Assembly: GCF_013336795.1 (NCBI RefSeq)
Contig: NZ_JAAFZT010000013.1
Location: forward strand, 1-32,132
DNA: 32,132 nucleotides
Origin: Alteripontixanthobacter muriae
Lineage (GTDB): Bacteria > Pseudomonadota > Alphaproteobacteria > Sphingomonadales > Sphingomonadaceae
Reading direction: 5' to 3'
The position numbers were made by a program, and so were the translations under genes. Under the pieces are notes generated by a model. That model made no database searches. It was not told the origin of the DNA and was given only the letters and a program-made list of their open reading frames with translations. Positions within the stretch are counted from its first letter, which is position 1. The number at the start of each line of letters is the position of its first letter. Below, piece by piece: positions 15,841 to 24,397 of the stretch.

Positions 15841-16492
15841 CGGTCGCGCAGGTAGGTGAGGTAAGAATGGATGCCGTCGCGCCAGGTGTCGCGGAAGGCC
15901 TTCACCTGCTCGGGCTCGCGCGTCAGGTGGTCGGCATTGCCGTCCTTCACTTCACGAGAAGTGGTGGACCACTGGAAGTTGGAGTTGAACTTGATGCCAT
16001 AGGGCGGGTCGATATAGATGCACTGCACCCGGCCCTTGAGGTTCTCGCGCTCGGCCAGGCCGCCATCACCTGCAACCCGTCGCCCAGTATCATTCGGTTC
16101 GACCAGTGCTGATCGTGCTGGTAGAACTCGGTGCGCTGCTCGGGATCGAGCCCGTTGAAATCGGCAAACAGGTCCGGCGCTTCCTCCGGCTCGGCTTCTC
16201 TTGCTCTTTGCGCGCGCGCTGGCGCGCTTCAGGTCCTCGATGATCGCCTTGGGATGGATCTTCTCTTGAATATAGAGCGGCGGTGCGTTGACCACGAGGT
16301 CGCCCAGTCCGCGACGTCCTTCCCCCGCCAGACGAGCTGCGGATCGAGATCCTTGTTGCGCCGCTCGTAAGCCGTGACCATCGGGCGCTTGATCTCCGCA
16401 TCGACGAACGCTTCGAGTTCCGCCGTCGACGCGTTCTTGCGGGTATCCTCGTCATGCGTGAGCGCATCGACGGTGAGGGGCTTCTTGGGCAA
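15841..16492 (-). pseudogene. Type III-like Mod adenine DNA methylase, frameshifted and 3'-truncated
   Basis: Pieces in successive minus-strand frames align to one site-specific adenine methylase. They are [20 protein letters not shown] and [10 protein letters not shown]; then [20 protein letters not shown]; then [16 protein letters not shown] and [17 protein letters not shown]; then [17 protein letters not shown] with the DPPY catalytic motif; then [19 protein letters not shown]. At least three frameshifts are required: near 16300 (one base lost in 'DWGDLV'), near 16205, and near 16060. The start is probably TTG 16492, with GGAGG six bases upstream. The protein stops at TYLRDR and joins the integrase relic, so most of the C-terminal half is deleted. 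No restriction subunit is present in the window. Confidence 0.75.
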
Positions 16493-16612
16493 TACTGGCC
16501 TCCGGGCGCCCTTGCGCCTGATCAGAACCACGGCGTCTTCGAAGTCGAGCCGGTGGACAACCTGGCCCTGACCGTCGGGGTCGAGAAACCTGTCCTCGCC
16601 ATTACGAAGGTG
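16493..16612 (-). pseudogene. Fragment resembling a DUF6894 protein upstream of the Mod relic
   Basis: The minus-strand frame reads PTYVFHLRNGEDRFLDPDG directly after a TAA, then HRLDFEDAVVLIRRKG running on into the Mod start region. The first part resembles the N-terminus of DUF6894 proteins (typically MPTYFFHLRDGEDRLLDPDG). The Met position is occupied by the stop codon, so this cannot be expressed as drawn. A further coding-like scrap in another frame (GEWRFRLFVDFTTSRKISW) lies at about 16640-16730. The family match is from memory of the motif and is tentative. Confidence 0.35.
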
Positions 16613-16901
16613 AAAAACATAGGTCGGTTACTGCGCGTCTGCAAAGCGCCGCAACTGCCGCTATCGTGCCGTGCCAGGAGATCTTGCGAGAAGTCGTGAA
16701 ATCGACGAATAAGCGGAAGCGCCATTCTCCGCCGATCGGCTCCGCCAGAGTCGCAATCGAGCCTGATGGGCATCGTTTGTGAAAGGTGATGGCTTATGCA
16801 GACGTGCTTACGGCCGCCGACTGGCCTTCCTCCAGCATGCGTGGGCTACATTTCCCAGGTTCAACCTACGCGCGTCCATCCTGTCGCTCGGCCATAAGAT
16901 T

Positions 16902-17429
16902 GTGCAGGAAGTCTCGTCCCCCACTTCGCTCGAACAGGCGTTTGTCGCCAATCGCCAGAGGCTCCTGCGCTTTCTGACGGCTCGCGGCGCTGGAGACGAG
17001 GCGGAGGATGTGCTCCAGGATCTATGGATGCGGTTGCTCGCTGCGGGCAACGACGAAGCTGCGGTGCATCCTTCCTACATGATGCGCGCGGCGGACCGGC
17101 TGATGATCGACCGATACCGTTCGAAGGTGCAGGCAGCCAAGCGGGATCGTGCCTGGGCCGAGACACAGCCAGGCGTTCTCGACGACACGGACGCGGCGCC
17201 CAGCGCCGAGCGGGTAATCGCCGCCCATCAACACACGCGCATGGTGCACGAGGCTCTGGATGCACTTGGCCCACGCGCCGCAACGATTTTCAGGCGACAC
17301 CGGATCGACGGAATTCCTCAGCGGGATGTCGCCGCGGAATGCAACGTGAGCCTCAGCACGGTCGAAAGCGATCTAAGGCGCGCTTATCAGGCCTTGTGCG
17401 AAGTCTGGAGGCGCATCGATGAGGGTTGA
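16902..17429 (+). CDS. ECF sigma factor, FecI-like
   Basis: A 175-residue group IV sigma-70 factor. Region 2 covers LRFLTARGAGDEAEDVLQDL and SYMMRAADRLMIDRYR (core binding and -10 recognition). Region 4 covers EALDALGPRAATIFRRHRI and the helix-turn-helix IPQRDVAAECNVSLSTVESD. I chose GTG 16902 because the protein then begins VQEVSSPTSLEQAF, close to the usual FecI start; the open frame extends back to 16779. It is followed immediately by FecR and a TonB receptor with an STN domain, the standard arrangement for cell-surface signalling. It probably directs transcription of the receptor and perhaps the autotransporter when released by FecR. Confidence 0.86.
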   Translation: MQEVSSPTSLEQAFVANRQRLLRFLTARGAGDEAEDVLQDLWMRLLAAGNDEAAVHPSYMMRAADRLMIDRYRSKVQAAKRDRAWAETQPGVLDDTDAAPSAERVIAAHQHTRMVHEALDALGPRAATIFRRHRIDGIPQRDVAAECNVSLSTVESDLRRAYQALCEVWRRIDEG

Positions 17430-17467
17430 GCGCCATGACTCCGTTTTACAGTCAGGAGGTAGCTGCA

Positions 17468-18403
17468 ATGCATCCTGACGAACACATTCGCGACGAAGCG
17501 GCGCATTGGGCGGTGCTGACAGGTGATCCCGCCTTCGAGGATTGGGACCGGTTTACCTCATGGCTGGAAAGCAATCCCGACCATGCGCGTGCCTATGACG
17601 AATTGATGAGTCAGGTCGGCTCGGCAACAGGAATGCTGATCGACTATCCGGTCGAAGAGCCGCTCGTCGCCGCCAATGACGATGAGGACACCTTCCATAC
17701 GCTCTGGCGGCGCGGATGGTTCGGGCCTGCGCTGGCCGCCTGCCTCGCAGGACTGGTCGCGGCGGGCGTCTGGCAGATTCGCGCTGCGGACGAGGTCTAC
17801 GTCACACCCATGGGCGAGAGCATGATCGTGGCCCTGGGCGAGGGGAGTACCGCTGAGCTGGCAGGCGGGACCCGACTGGTGGTCGATGGCGAGGATGCCC
17901 GCTCGGCGCGACTGGAGCGCGGCCATGCGTTGTTCCGCATCCGGCATGATGCGGGCGATCCGTTCCGCCTTGTCGCCGCGGGGGATACGCTCGTCGATGT
18001 GGGCACGATCTTCGATGTCCGGATCGGCAGGGAACGGCTGGACGTGGCCGTTGCCGAAGGAGCCGTTATCGTGAACCCGCAGGCGCAGAACCTTCGCATC
18101 GACGCGGGCGAGGGCGTGGTGCGCAGCGAGGGCGTATATGTCATCACCGCACTGCCCCCCGCCGAAATCGGCGAATGGACAGATGGCAGGGCCACTTTCC
18201 GCGATGCCACACTTGAGGAAATCACCCTCGATCTGACGCGCGCCACAGGGATCGCGTTTTCCGTGCAGCCCGGCAGTGAAGCAATGCGCCTCTCCGGAAG
18301 CATCGCGCTAGGCCCGGTGCGGTCTGATCCGCGCACACTCGAAGCATTGCTCGGCGTCAGGGCGCGCCCGGTGGGTGAAGGCTGGGTTTTGTCGCTCGAC
18401 TGA
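17468..18403 (+). CDS. FecR-type anti-sigma factor / periplasmic signal regulator
   Basis: A 311-residue single-span membrane protein. The cytoplasmic N-terminus (residues 1-50, DUF4880: DEAAHWAVLTGDP...WLESNPDHARAYDEL) binds the sigma factor. A membrane helix lies at about 85-103 (PALAACLAGLVAAGVWQI). The periplasmic FecR domain follows (MGESMIVALGEGSTAELAGGT... ALFRIRHDAGDPFRLVA), and the C-terminus has an STN-like fold (EEITLDLTRATGIAF...). I chose ATG 17468 because AGGAGG lies eight bases upstream; an earlier start at 17426 overlaps the sigma gene. It relays receptor occupancy across the inner membrane to the sigma factor. Only three bases separate its stop from the receptor ATG. Confidence 0.88.
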   Translation: MHPDEHIRDEAAHWAVLTGDPAFEDWDRFTSWLESNPDHARAYDELMSQVGSATGMLIDYPVEEPLVAANDDEDTFHTLWRRGWFGPALAACLAGLVAAGVWQIRAADEVYVTPMGESMIVALGEGSTAELAGGTRLVVDGEDARSARLERGHALFRIRHDAGDPFRLVAAGDTLVDVGTIFDVRIGRERLDVAVAEGAVIVNPQAQNLRIDAGEGVVRSEGVYVITALPPAEIGEWTDGRATFRDATLEEITLDLTRATGIAFSVQPGSEAMRLSGSIALGPVRSDPRTLEALLGVRARPVGEGWVLSLD

Positions 18404-18406
18404 TAA

Positions 18407-20778
18407 ATGAAGATTTTCTCTATCCTTCTGGCCCTGGCGATTGCCGCCGGCGCCACCCCTCTCGCCCGCGCGAAAGCAACCTGGCCGTGCCTGCCGGCAG
18501 ACTGTCGGATGTGGCCATCGCTGTTGCGCGGGCGACCGGAACCAGCATCGTCATCGCAGACCCCGCTCTTGCCCGCAGGCGCGTGCCGGGTCTGCGCGGG
18601 CGAATGGATGGCGCTGAAGCGGTGCGGCGCATTGCGCGGGCAAACCGCCTCAGGGCGGTCCCGGTCGGGCGCGGTGCATGGCGCCTCGTCGCCCAGCAGG
18701 AGCGCCGCCGTCCTGTCAGAAAGAGAGCCCCCCCACCTCCTGCGCCTCCGCCCGTGCAGCCTGCCAGGGCCGAGCCGCTGCCGCCAGTCGAAGTCGAACC
18801 CATCATCGTCATCGCCAGCAAGCGCGATCTTCGGGTCGACGAACTGCCCGCGCAGGTTTCGATCCTTGATGGCGAGAGGCTGGAGCGGGGCGGGATCGGC
18901 GGAACCGAGAAGTTGACCCAGAGGATCGCAACGGTCAGTTCAACCTATCTCGGCAGCGGCCGTAACAAGCTGTTCATTCGCGGCATCGCGGATTCGAGTT
19001 TCACCGGACCTACGCAGGCGACGGTGGGGCAATATCTCGGCGACTTGCGACTAAGCTACAACGCCCCGGATCCCGACCTGCGCCTTTCGGATATGGAACG
19101 GGTTGAAATATTGGAAGGCCCGCAAGGCACTCTGTATGGCGCAGGCTCGCTCGGCGGAATCATTCGACTGGTGCCGCGCGCACCCGAACTCCGAGAAGCC
19201 AGCTTAAGCGCAGTGATCGGCCGGTCGTTTGTCCGGCAAGGCCAACCAGGCGCGGATGTGCATGCCACGCTCAATCTGCCGCTCGTTCAGGAGAGCGCAG
19301 CGCTCCGCGTCAATTTCGACATGCTTTCCCAAGGCGGCTATGTCGACAAGCCGCATCTCGGTCGCCGCGATGTGAATGACACTCGGATCGTGGCGGGGCG
19401 TGCCGCCCTTCGCGTGAGCTTGGCGCCTGGATGGTCGGTAGATGTTCTTGGCGTGGGCCAGAGCACCAGGGCCGACGACAGCCAATATGCCGACCGCAAG
19501 GGTGCGCCGCTCGAAAGTTCCGCCCGGGTGCAGGAGGGTGCCAGCGCCGACTACGGTCAGGCGCAAATCGTCCTCTCGGGCCGGATCGGTTCGCTCCGCC
19601 TGCGATCGTCCACCGGCATTGCGGGGCAGGAGCTGCTCGAACGATACGATGCGACAGAACCGGGAGAGGAACCGCTGCTCTTCGTCCAGCAGAACGCTAC
19701 GCAGATGGTCGCGAACGAGACGCGGCTATGGCAGCCGCTCGACCATCGCCTCGGCTGGCTTGCGGGTGTCAGTTTCGTCGATAATGAGACGCGTCTGACC
19801 CGATCCCTCGGAAGCAGGGATGCCTTGATGCGCACGACAGGCGTGCTCAATACGGTGCAGGAACTGACGGGCTATGGCGAGGCAAGCCTGCGCCTGTTCG
19901 AACCTGTTATCCTGTCGGCTGGAGCGCGCCTGACCCATGCGCGGCTCGGCGGATCGGGAGAGGATATTGCTCGCCTTTTGAGCGCAGCCGAAGCTGCGAT
20001 AACCGCCAGCCGCAGTGAAACGGCCTTTCTGCCTTCGGCAGCGCTGCTCGTGCAGCCGGCAACGGAGATGCGCCTCTATGTCCGCTATCAGGAAGGCTTC
20101 CGGCCTGGCGGCTTGGCCATTGCCGACGACTTCGTGCGCCAGTTCCGCTCCGACCGGACCAGGACCGTCGAATTCGGACTCGGCATCGGCAACCCGGGCC
20201 GAGGGCATTTTGACCTGTCGGCGAACGTCTCGCACACCGATTGGCGAGACATACAGGCCGATTTCATCGACAGTACCGGCCTGCCGACCACCGCTAATAT
20301 CGGAAACGGGACAATCTGGACCGCCAGCGTTGCCGGAGGCCTGGAAGTAGCCCCTGAATTGAGGCTGGAAGCCGGAGCCAGCTTCAATGACAGCCGCGTG
20401 GACGAGCCTGTAATCGTCGCGTTGGACCGGATCACGCAGATCCCGAACATCGCGCGCTTCTCCGGAAGACTGGGACTGTCATGGCAGCGCGAATTTGCCT
20501 CCGGCCTCACGCTGGATGCTGAGGGTTGGGCGAGTTACATCGGCAAATCCCGCCTCGGCGTCGGGCCGGAACTGGGCGAGTTGCAGGGCGACTATCTCGG
20601 CAGCGGATTGCTGCTGCGCTTCGGGCGCGAACGGGTCGGGCTGACCGCGTCGCTCACCAACATCGCCGATGTAGAGGGCAATCGATTTGCACTGGGCACG
20701 CCGCTGGCCATCGGCCGCCAGCAGGTGACGCCGCTGGCACCGCGTACCGTCCGGATCGGGCTCGACGCCCGCTTCTGA
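18407..20778 (+). CDS. STN-domain TonB-dependent receptor, frameshifted after the signal peptide
   Basis: ATG 18407 gives a good signal peptide (MKIFSILLALAIAAGATPLA, then RAKA). The mature protein lies in another frame from about 18478: STN signalling domain (LAVPAGRLSDVAIAVARATG to GAWRLV), a proline-rich linker, TonB box region IIVIASKRD, plug domain (ELPAQVSILDG..., LFIRGIADSSF, VEILEGPQGTLYGAGSLGG) and a 22-strand-type barrel ending VRIGLDARF. A -1 shift is needed between 18475 and 18478; one missing base would account for it. Without it the only starts (GTG 18487 onward) lack a signal peptide, so the receptor would not reach the outer membrane. It would import a siderophore, glycan or similar ligand and signal through FecR. 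A sequencing error or a recent mutation are both possible. Confidence 0.82.
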
Positions 20779-20859
20779 CGCCACCGGAAATTTTTTCGAA
20801 AGAATGCCAAGGCTGCCGTGCGGGGCCTCCGTCTTCGTGATGAAGAACCAGGAGGAATC
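20779..20859 (+). promoter_or_regulatory. Spacer before the autotransporter with a near-perfect palindrome and strong ribosome site
   Basis: The 81-base gap holds ATTTTTTCGAAAGAAT at 20790-20805, which matches its own reverse complement at 14 of 16 positions, and AGGAGG five bases before ATG 20860. A GGAAAT at 20786-20791 resembles the -35 element used by FecI-like sigma factors, but I see no matching -10 at the right distance. The palindrome could be an operator or an RNA-processing hairpin; function is inferred only from position. Confidence 0.35.
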
Positions 20860-23800
20860 ATGTACCGTACGCTTCTCGCCGGCACCGCCTTGGCGGCGCT
20901 CGCCGCACCGCTCAGCGCCCAGACTGTGATCGACAATGCCCGCACCCAGCCGGTGCGAACGGCGGAACTGGCCAATGGTCAGGATCTGAAGATCGGCACG
21001 AACGGATCAATCGTGCTCTCGGCCGGCGATGCAGTGACGGTCAATTCTAACAGCGACGTCAGCAATGAGGGGAAGATCACCGTCACGAACGGTGCGGGAA
21101 GCACCGGCATAATGGTCACTGGCGGACGCACGGCGAACATCGTGAACAGCGGGACGATCACGATCGATGAAACCTATGCGCCTTCGGACAGCGACAAGGA
21201 TGGCGACCTCGACGGACCGTTCGCTCTCGGCCAGGGGCGTGCGGCAATCAGGCTGAATGGGCCGCTGAAGGGCGACGTGACGCATAGCGGCACGATCGCG
21301 GTGGAAGGCAATTCATCCGCAGGTATTGCGCTGAACGGCCCGCTCGACGGCAGCTTTCGACACGAGGGTAAGACGAACGTAATCGGCGATGGATCGACGG
21401 GCGTGGCGGCGCAGGACATTACCGGCAATGTCAGACTTGCCGGGCAGATCGGAGTAACCGGAGCCAACTCGGTCGGCGCCAGATTCGCTGGCGACCTCGG
21501 CGGCGCTCTTGTCGTCCAGGGTGACGTTTCTGTCACGGGTTATCGCAAGACGACGACGTCGGGCGATGCCTCCAAGCTGGATGCCGACGATCTTCTGCAA
21601 GGCGGTAGTGCGCTGTTGGTCGAGGGCGACGTGGCGAAAGGCATTATCTTCGAAGTCGCTCCGAAAGATGCGAATGCTGACGACAAGGACGAGGACAAGG
21701 ACGGGATCGAGGATACGAAGGAGGGCAGCGCCAAGATCACCTCTTACGGTGCCGCTCCTGCAGTCCTCATCGGCGCGGCCGACCGCGAGATCACGATCGG
21801 CGCAACGCAAGGCACGGCGACAGGATTTGGCATAATCTCAGATGGAACGGTGGCGGGCGACGGCGTCTATGCAGGCGTAGATGGAACCGGAATAATGGTC
21901 GGCGGTCGCGGCGGTGCGGTTTCGGTCGCGAACGGAATGCTGAACGAAGGTTCGATCACGGGTACGGCGAAGGGTGCGGCTGCTACCGGCTTGCGCATCG
22001 GATCGGGCGCAACGCTGCCCCAGTTGCGCAATGCCGATACGATCGGTGCGACCGTTAGCGGAAGCGCTGGGCAAGCGACCGCCGTGGCTGTGGATGCAGG
22101 CGCGAACCTGCCGCTGCTTCGCAACAGCGGGACCATCAAGGCGAGCACTGTGGCCGCAGGTTCGGCCTTCGCAATTCGCGACGACAGCGGAACCGTGGCG
22201 CTTGTGGAGAACAGCGGCAAGATCATCGCCTCCGGCGCGGCAGCGGGATCGGGGCGGAATGTCGCCATCGACCTATCTGCACGCGCTTCTGGCGCGACGG
22301 TGAGGCAGACCGCCGTGGCCGCAGGCGTCACTGCGCCTGCCATCGACGGCGATATCCGCTTCGGCACCGGTGCCGACCTGCTCGACCTTGCCGATGGCAC
22401 GGTCAGGGGCAGTGTGAGCTTCGGCGCCGGTGTCGACAGGATGGCGCTGTCGGGCGATGCCGTCTTCAACGGCACGGCAATGTTCGGCGGTCAGGCCGAC
22501 CAGTTGACGCTGGCCAATGGCTCGCGCTTCGAAGGCACGGCCAATTTTGGCGGCGGCGCTGGCAGTCTGACCCTGACCGGCTCATCCAGTTTCGTCGGCA
22601 GGCTCGTGAATGCCTCCGATGTTGGCGTCACCATCACGGGCGGTACGCTCGCCTTGACCGGGCCGGCAACTATCGGCTCGCTGAATGTCGGATCGACGGG
22701 GATCATCGGCGTTACGCTCAGCAAGGTTGGAGGCCAGTCCACAGCCCTTGACGTGAACGGAACCGCTACCTTCGCGCCGGGCGCCAAGGTGCGGATACGC
22801 CTCACGGAAATCGCCGATGCCGAAGGTCTGTACGATATCATCACGGCCGACAGCCTGACGGGTGCCGACAAGCTGACCGCGGACAGCGCGCTCGTTCCCT
22901 TCATGTACAAGGCCGCGCTCGCCGTTTCGGGAGACACAGTCAGCGTCGACATCGACCGCAAGGCTACCAGCGAATTGGGGCTTAACCGCGCCGAAGCCGC
23001 CGCGTTCGACCACCTCTATGTCGCGCTGGCAGAGGATGACGATGTCGCCGACATATTCCTCGGAATTGGTGAGGCAGACCTGTTCCAGGCCTATGTCGCG
23101 CAAACACTGCCCGATCATGCGGGCGGTACTTTCGAAGGTGTCAGCCAGGGGTTGCGCGCTTTCGACCGTCACCTGATCGACCCGGTCGGCCCCATCGGCG
23201 AAGAAGGCAAGCTGCGCATCCTCACTGACTTTGCCAGCTGGTCTGCTGACAAGGATCGCGGGGACGCGGCTTCGTACGAACTCAGCGGGCTGGGCTTTCG
23301 CGGCGGTGCGGAATACCTCTCGGGCATCGGCGCATTTGGCGTGACCGGCAGCTGGATATGGAACGAACACGAGACAGGTGCCGCCAACGCAATCGTCTCG
23401 AACAGTTACGAGGCCGGGGTTCATTGGCGGAGCAAATTCGGCGCGCTCGGCGCCTTTGCGCGGGCGGGGATGGGCAAATCCGATTTTGAAGGCAACCGCA
23501 CGTTCGAAGGCGGAACGGGCGACGATGCCGTCTCCTTCATGATCGACCGGACGTGGTCGGGCGATTTCGTCTCAGCTGCGGGTGGTCTGTCGCTGGAAGG
23601 CGGGTCGCAATTCTTCTTCGTTCGGCCTTCGATAGTGCTCGATTATCTCAGCCTGACCGAAGACGGCTATGTAGAGACCGGCGGGGATGCACTCAATCTG
23701 ACCGTAGCCGAACGAGAAAGCGATGAACTTGGCGCAAATCTCGGGATAGCGATTGGCGCCGATCTGTTCGGCATGCAGGCACGCGACAAGTCTTGGGTCC

Positions 23801-24042
23801 GGTTCGAAGGCGAAGGCGGCTGGCGGCAGTTGCTGTCGGGCGAACTCGGCGCAACGACTGCTCGTTATGCTGACGGCGAGGATTTCGTCCTGCTTCCCGA
23901 ACAACGCGGCAGCGGCTGGTTCGCAAGGATCAAGGGCTATGGTGGCGACGAGTTCTATACACTTGGCGCGGAACTCGGGGCCGAGGAGCAGTTCGGCAAT
24001 ATCGGTTACAGCTTTCGCGCTTCCCTGCGATTCGGATGGTGA
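20860..24042 (+). CDS. Autotransporter (type Va secretion) with Asp-rich passenger insertions
   Basis: A 1060-residue protein starting at ATG 20860, with AGGAGG five bases upstream. A signal peptide (MYRTLLAGTALAALAAPLSA) is followed by a passenger of short Gly/Asn/Thr repeats (VNSGTI, TGIMV, NEGSI) typical of a beta-helix. Two acidic insertions, DSDKDGDLDG near residue 110 and DDKDEDKDGIED near 275, resemble calcium-binding loops. The translocator beta-barrel occupies about residues 785-1060 (LTDFASWSADKDRGD... to SFRASLRFGW). It should export its passenger to the cell surface. It follows the FecI-FecR-receptor genes in the same direction, so it may be part of that regulon. No protease or lipase motif was recognised; adhesion or receptor-associated ligand capture are possibilities. 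Confidence 0.88.
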   Translation: MYRTLLAGTALAALAAPLSAQTVIDNARTQPVRTAELANGQDLKIGTNGSIVLSAGDAVTVNSNSDVSNEGKITVTNGAGSTGIMVTGGRTANIVNSGTITIDETYAPSDSDKDGDLDGPFALGQGRAAIRLNGPLKGDVTHSGTIAVEGNSSAGIALNGPLDGSFRHEGKTNVIGDGSTGVAAQDITGNVRLAGQIGVTGANSVGARFAGDLGGALVVQGDVSVTGYRKTTTSGDASKLDADDLLQGGSALLVEGDVAKGIIFEVAPKDANADDKDEDKDGIEDTKEGSAKITSYGAAPAVLIGAADREITIGATQGTATGFGIISDGTVAGDGVYAGVDGTGIMVGGRGGAVSVANGMLNEGSITGTAKGAAATGLRIGSGATLPQLRNADTIGATVSGSAGQATAVAVDAGANLPLLRNSGTIKASTVAAGSAFAIRDDSGTVALVENSGKIIASGAAAGSGRNVAIDLSARASGATVRQTAVAAGVTAPAIDGDIRFGTGADLLDLADGTVRGSVSFGAGVDRMALSGDAVFNGTAMFGGQADQLTLANGSRFEGTANFGGGAGSLTLTGSSSFVGRLVNASDVGVTITGGTLALTGPATIGSLNVGSTGIIGVTLSKVGGQSTALDVNGTATFAPGAKVRIRLTEIADAEGLYDIITADSLTGADKLTADSALVPFMYKAALAVSGDTVSVDIDRKATSELGLNRAEAAAFDHLYVALAEDDDVADIFLGIGEADLFQAYVAQTLPDHAGGTFEGVSQGLRAFDRHLIDPVGPIGEEGKLRILTDFASWSADKDRGDAASYELSGLGFRGGAEYLSGIGAFGVTGSWIWNEHETGAANAIVSNSYEAGVHWRSKFGALGAFARAGMGKSDFEGNRTFEGGTGDDAVSFMIDRTWSGDFVSAAGGLSLEGGSQFFFVRPSIVLDYLSLTEDGYVETGGDALNLTVAERESDELGANLGIAIGADLFGMQARDKSWVRFEGEGGWRQLLSGELGATTARYADGEDFVLLPEQRGSGWFARIKGYGGDEFYTLGAELGAEEQFGNIGYSFRASLRFGW

Positions 24043-24077
24043 GAATGGATATGAGCACGATCAGACCAGCACTGCGT

Positions 24078-24360
24078 CGAAATGGCAGATGGCTGCGAAG
24101 AGAGCGGGCGATGTCGAGGTTTCGAAAGATGAGGAGCTTACAGAAGTTCTCGTCGGCCCATTCCAGCGTCCACAACCAATTCAACCTCGAAAGCCTTCTG
24201 ATCGACAGATAAACTTACAAGACCCGCCGCTCGGCCGCACTGGCTGGGTGGCGAAACCTCATGGCTTGAACCGTAGCTCTCGAGGGGCATGCTTCGTCTA
24301 CCAAAGACAAGTTGTGATTAGACCGACAGCACCGCCAATTGCCTGTATCCGGCAATTCCC
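24078..24360 (+). mobile_element. 3' relic of an IS6-family element related to the one at 14572-15480
   Basis: A plus-strand frame reads RERAMSRFRKMRSLQKFSS, VHNQFNLESLLIDR, a TAA, then TYKTRRSAALAGW and a final stop after LMA. It matches the last 55 residues of the intact transposase with many substitutions, and a GAA codon has become TAA. The non-coding tail after the gene also matches (GACAAGTTGTGATTAGACC, GACAGCACCGCCA). Everything before the last catalytic region is missing. It begins 35 bases past the autotransporter stop. It is a diverged older copy, not a recent duplicate. Confidence 0.82.
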
Positions 24361-24397
24361 CGCCATTTCCAAACACTGCTAAAGTAGCAGAAAATAG

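Noticed and set aside
15657-16295. A single novel 212-residue methylase-like gene
   Set aside because: The frame is a patchwork: its middle is out of frame with the methylase and its end is out-of-frame integrase sequence, so it is a chance fusion of relics.
18470-18490. Programmed -1 ribosomal frameshift joining the signal peptide to the receptor
   Set aside because: The site GCG AAA GCA has no heptameric slippery sequence and I saw no convincing downstream stem; a missing base is simpler.
20786-20831. FecI-dependent promoter before the autotransporter
   Set aside because: GGAAAT is present, but the candidate -10-like GTCTTCG is about 40 bases away, too far for a sigma factor.
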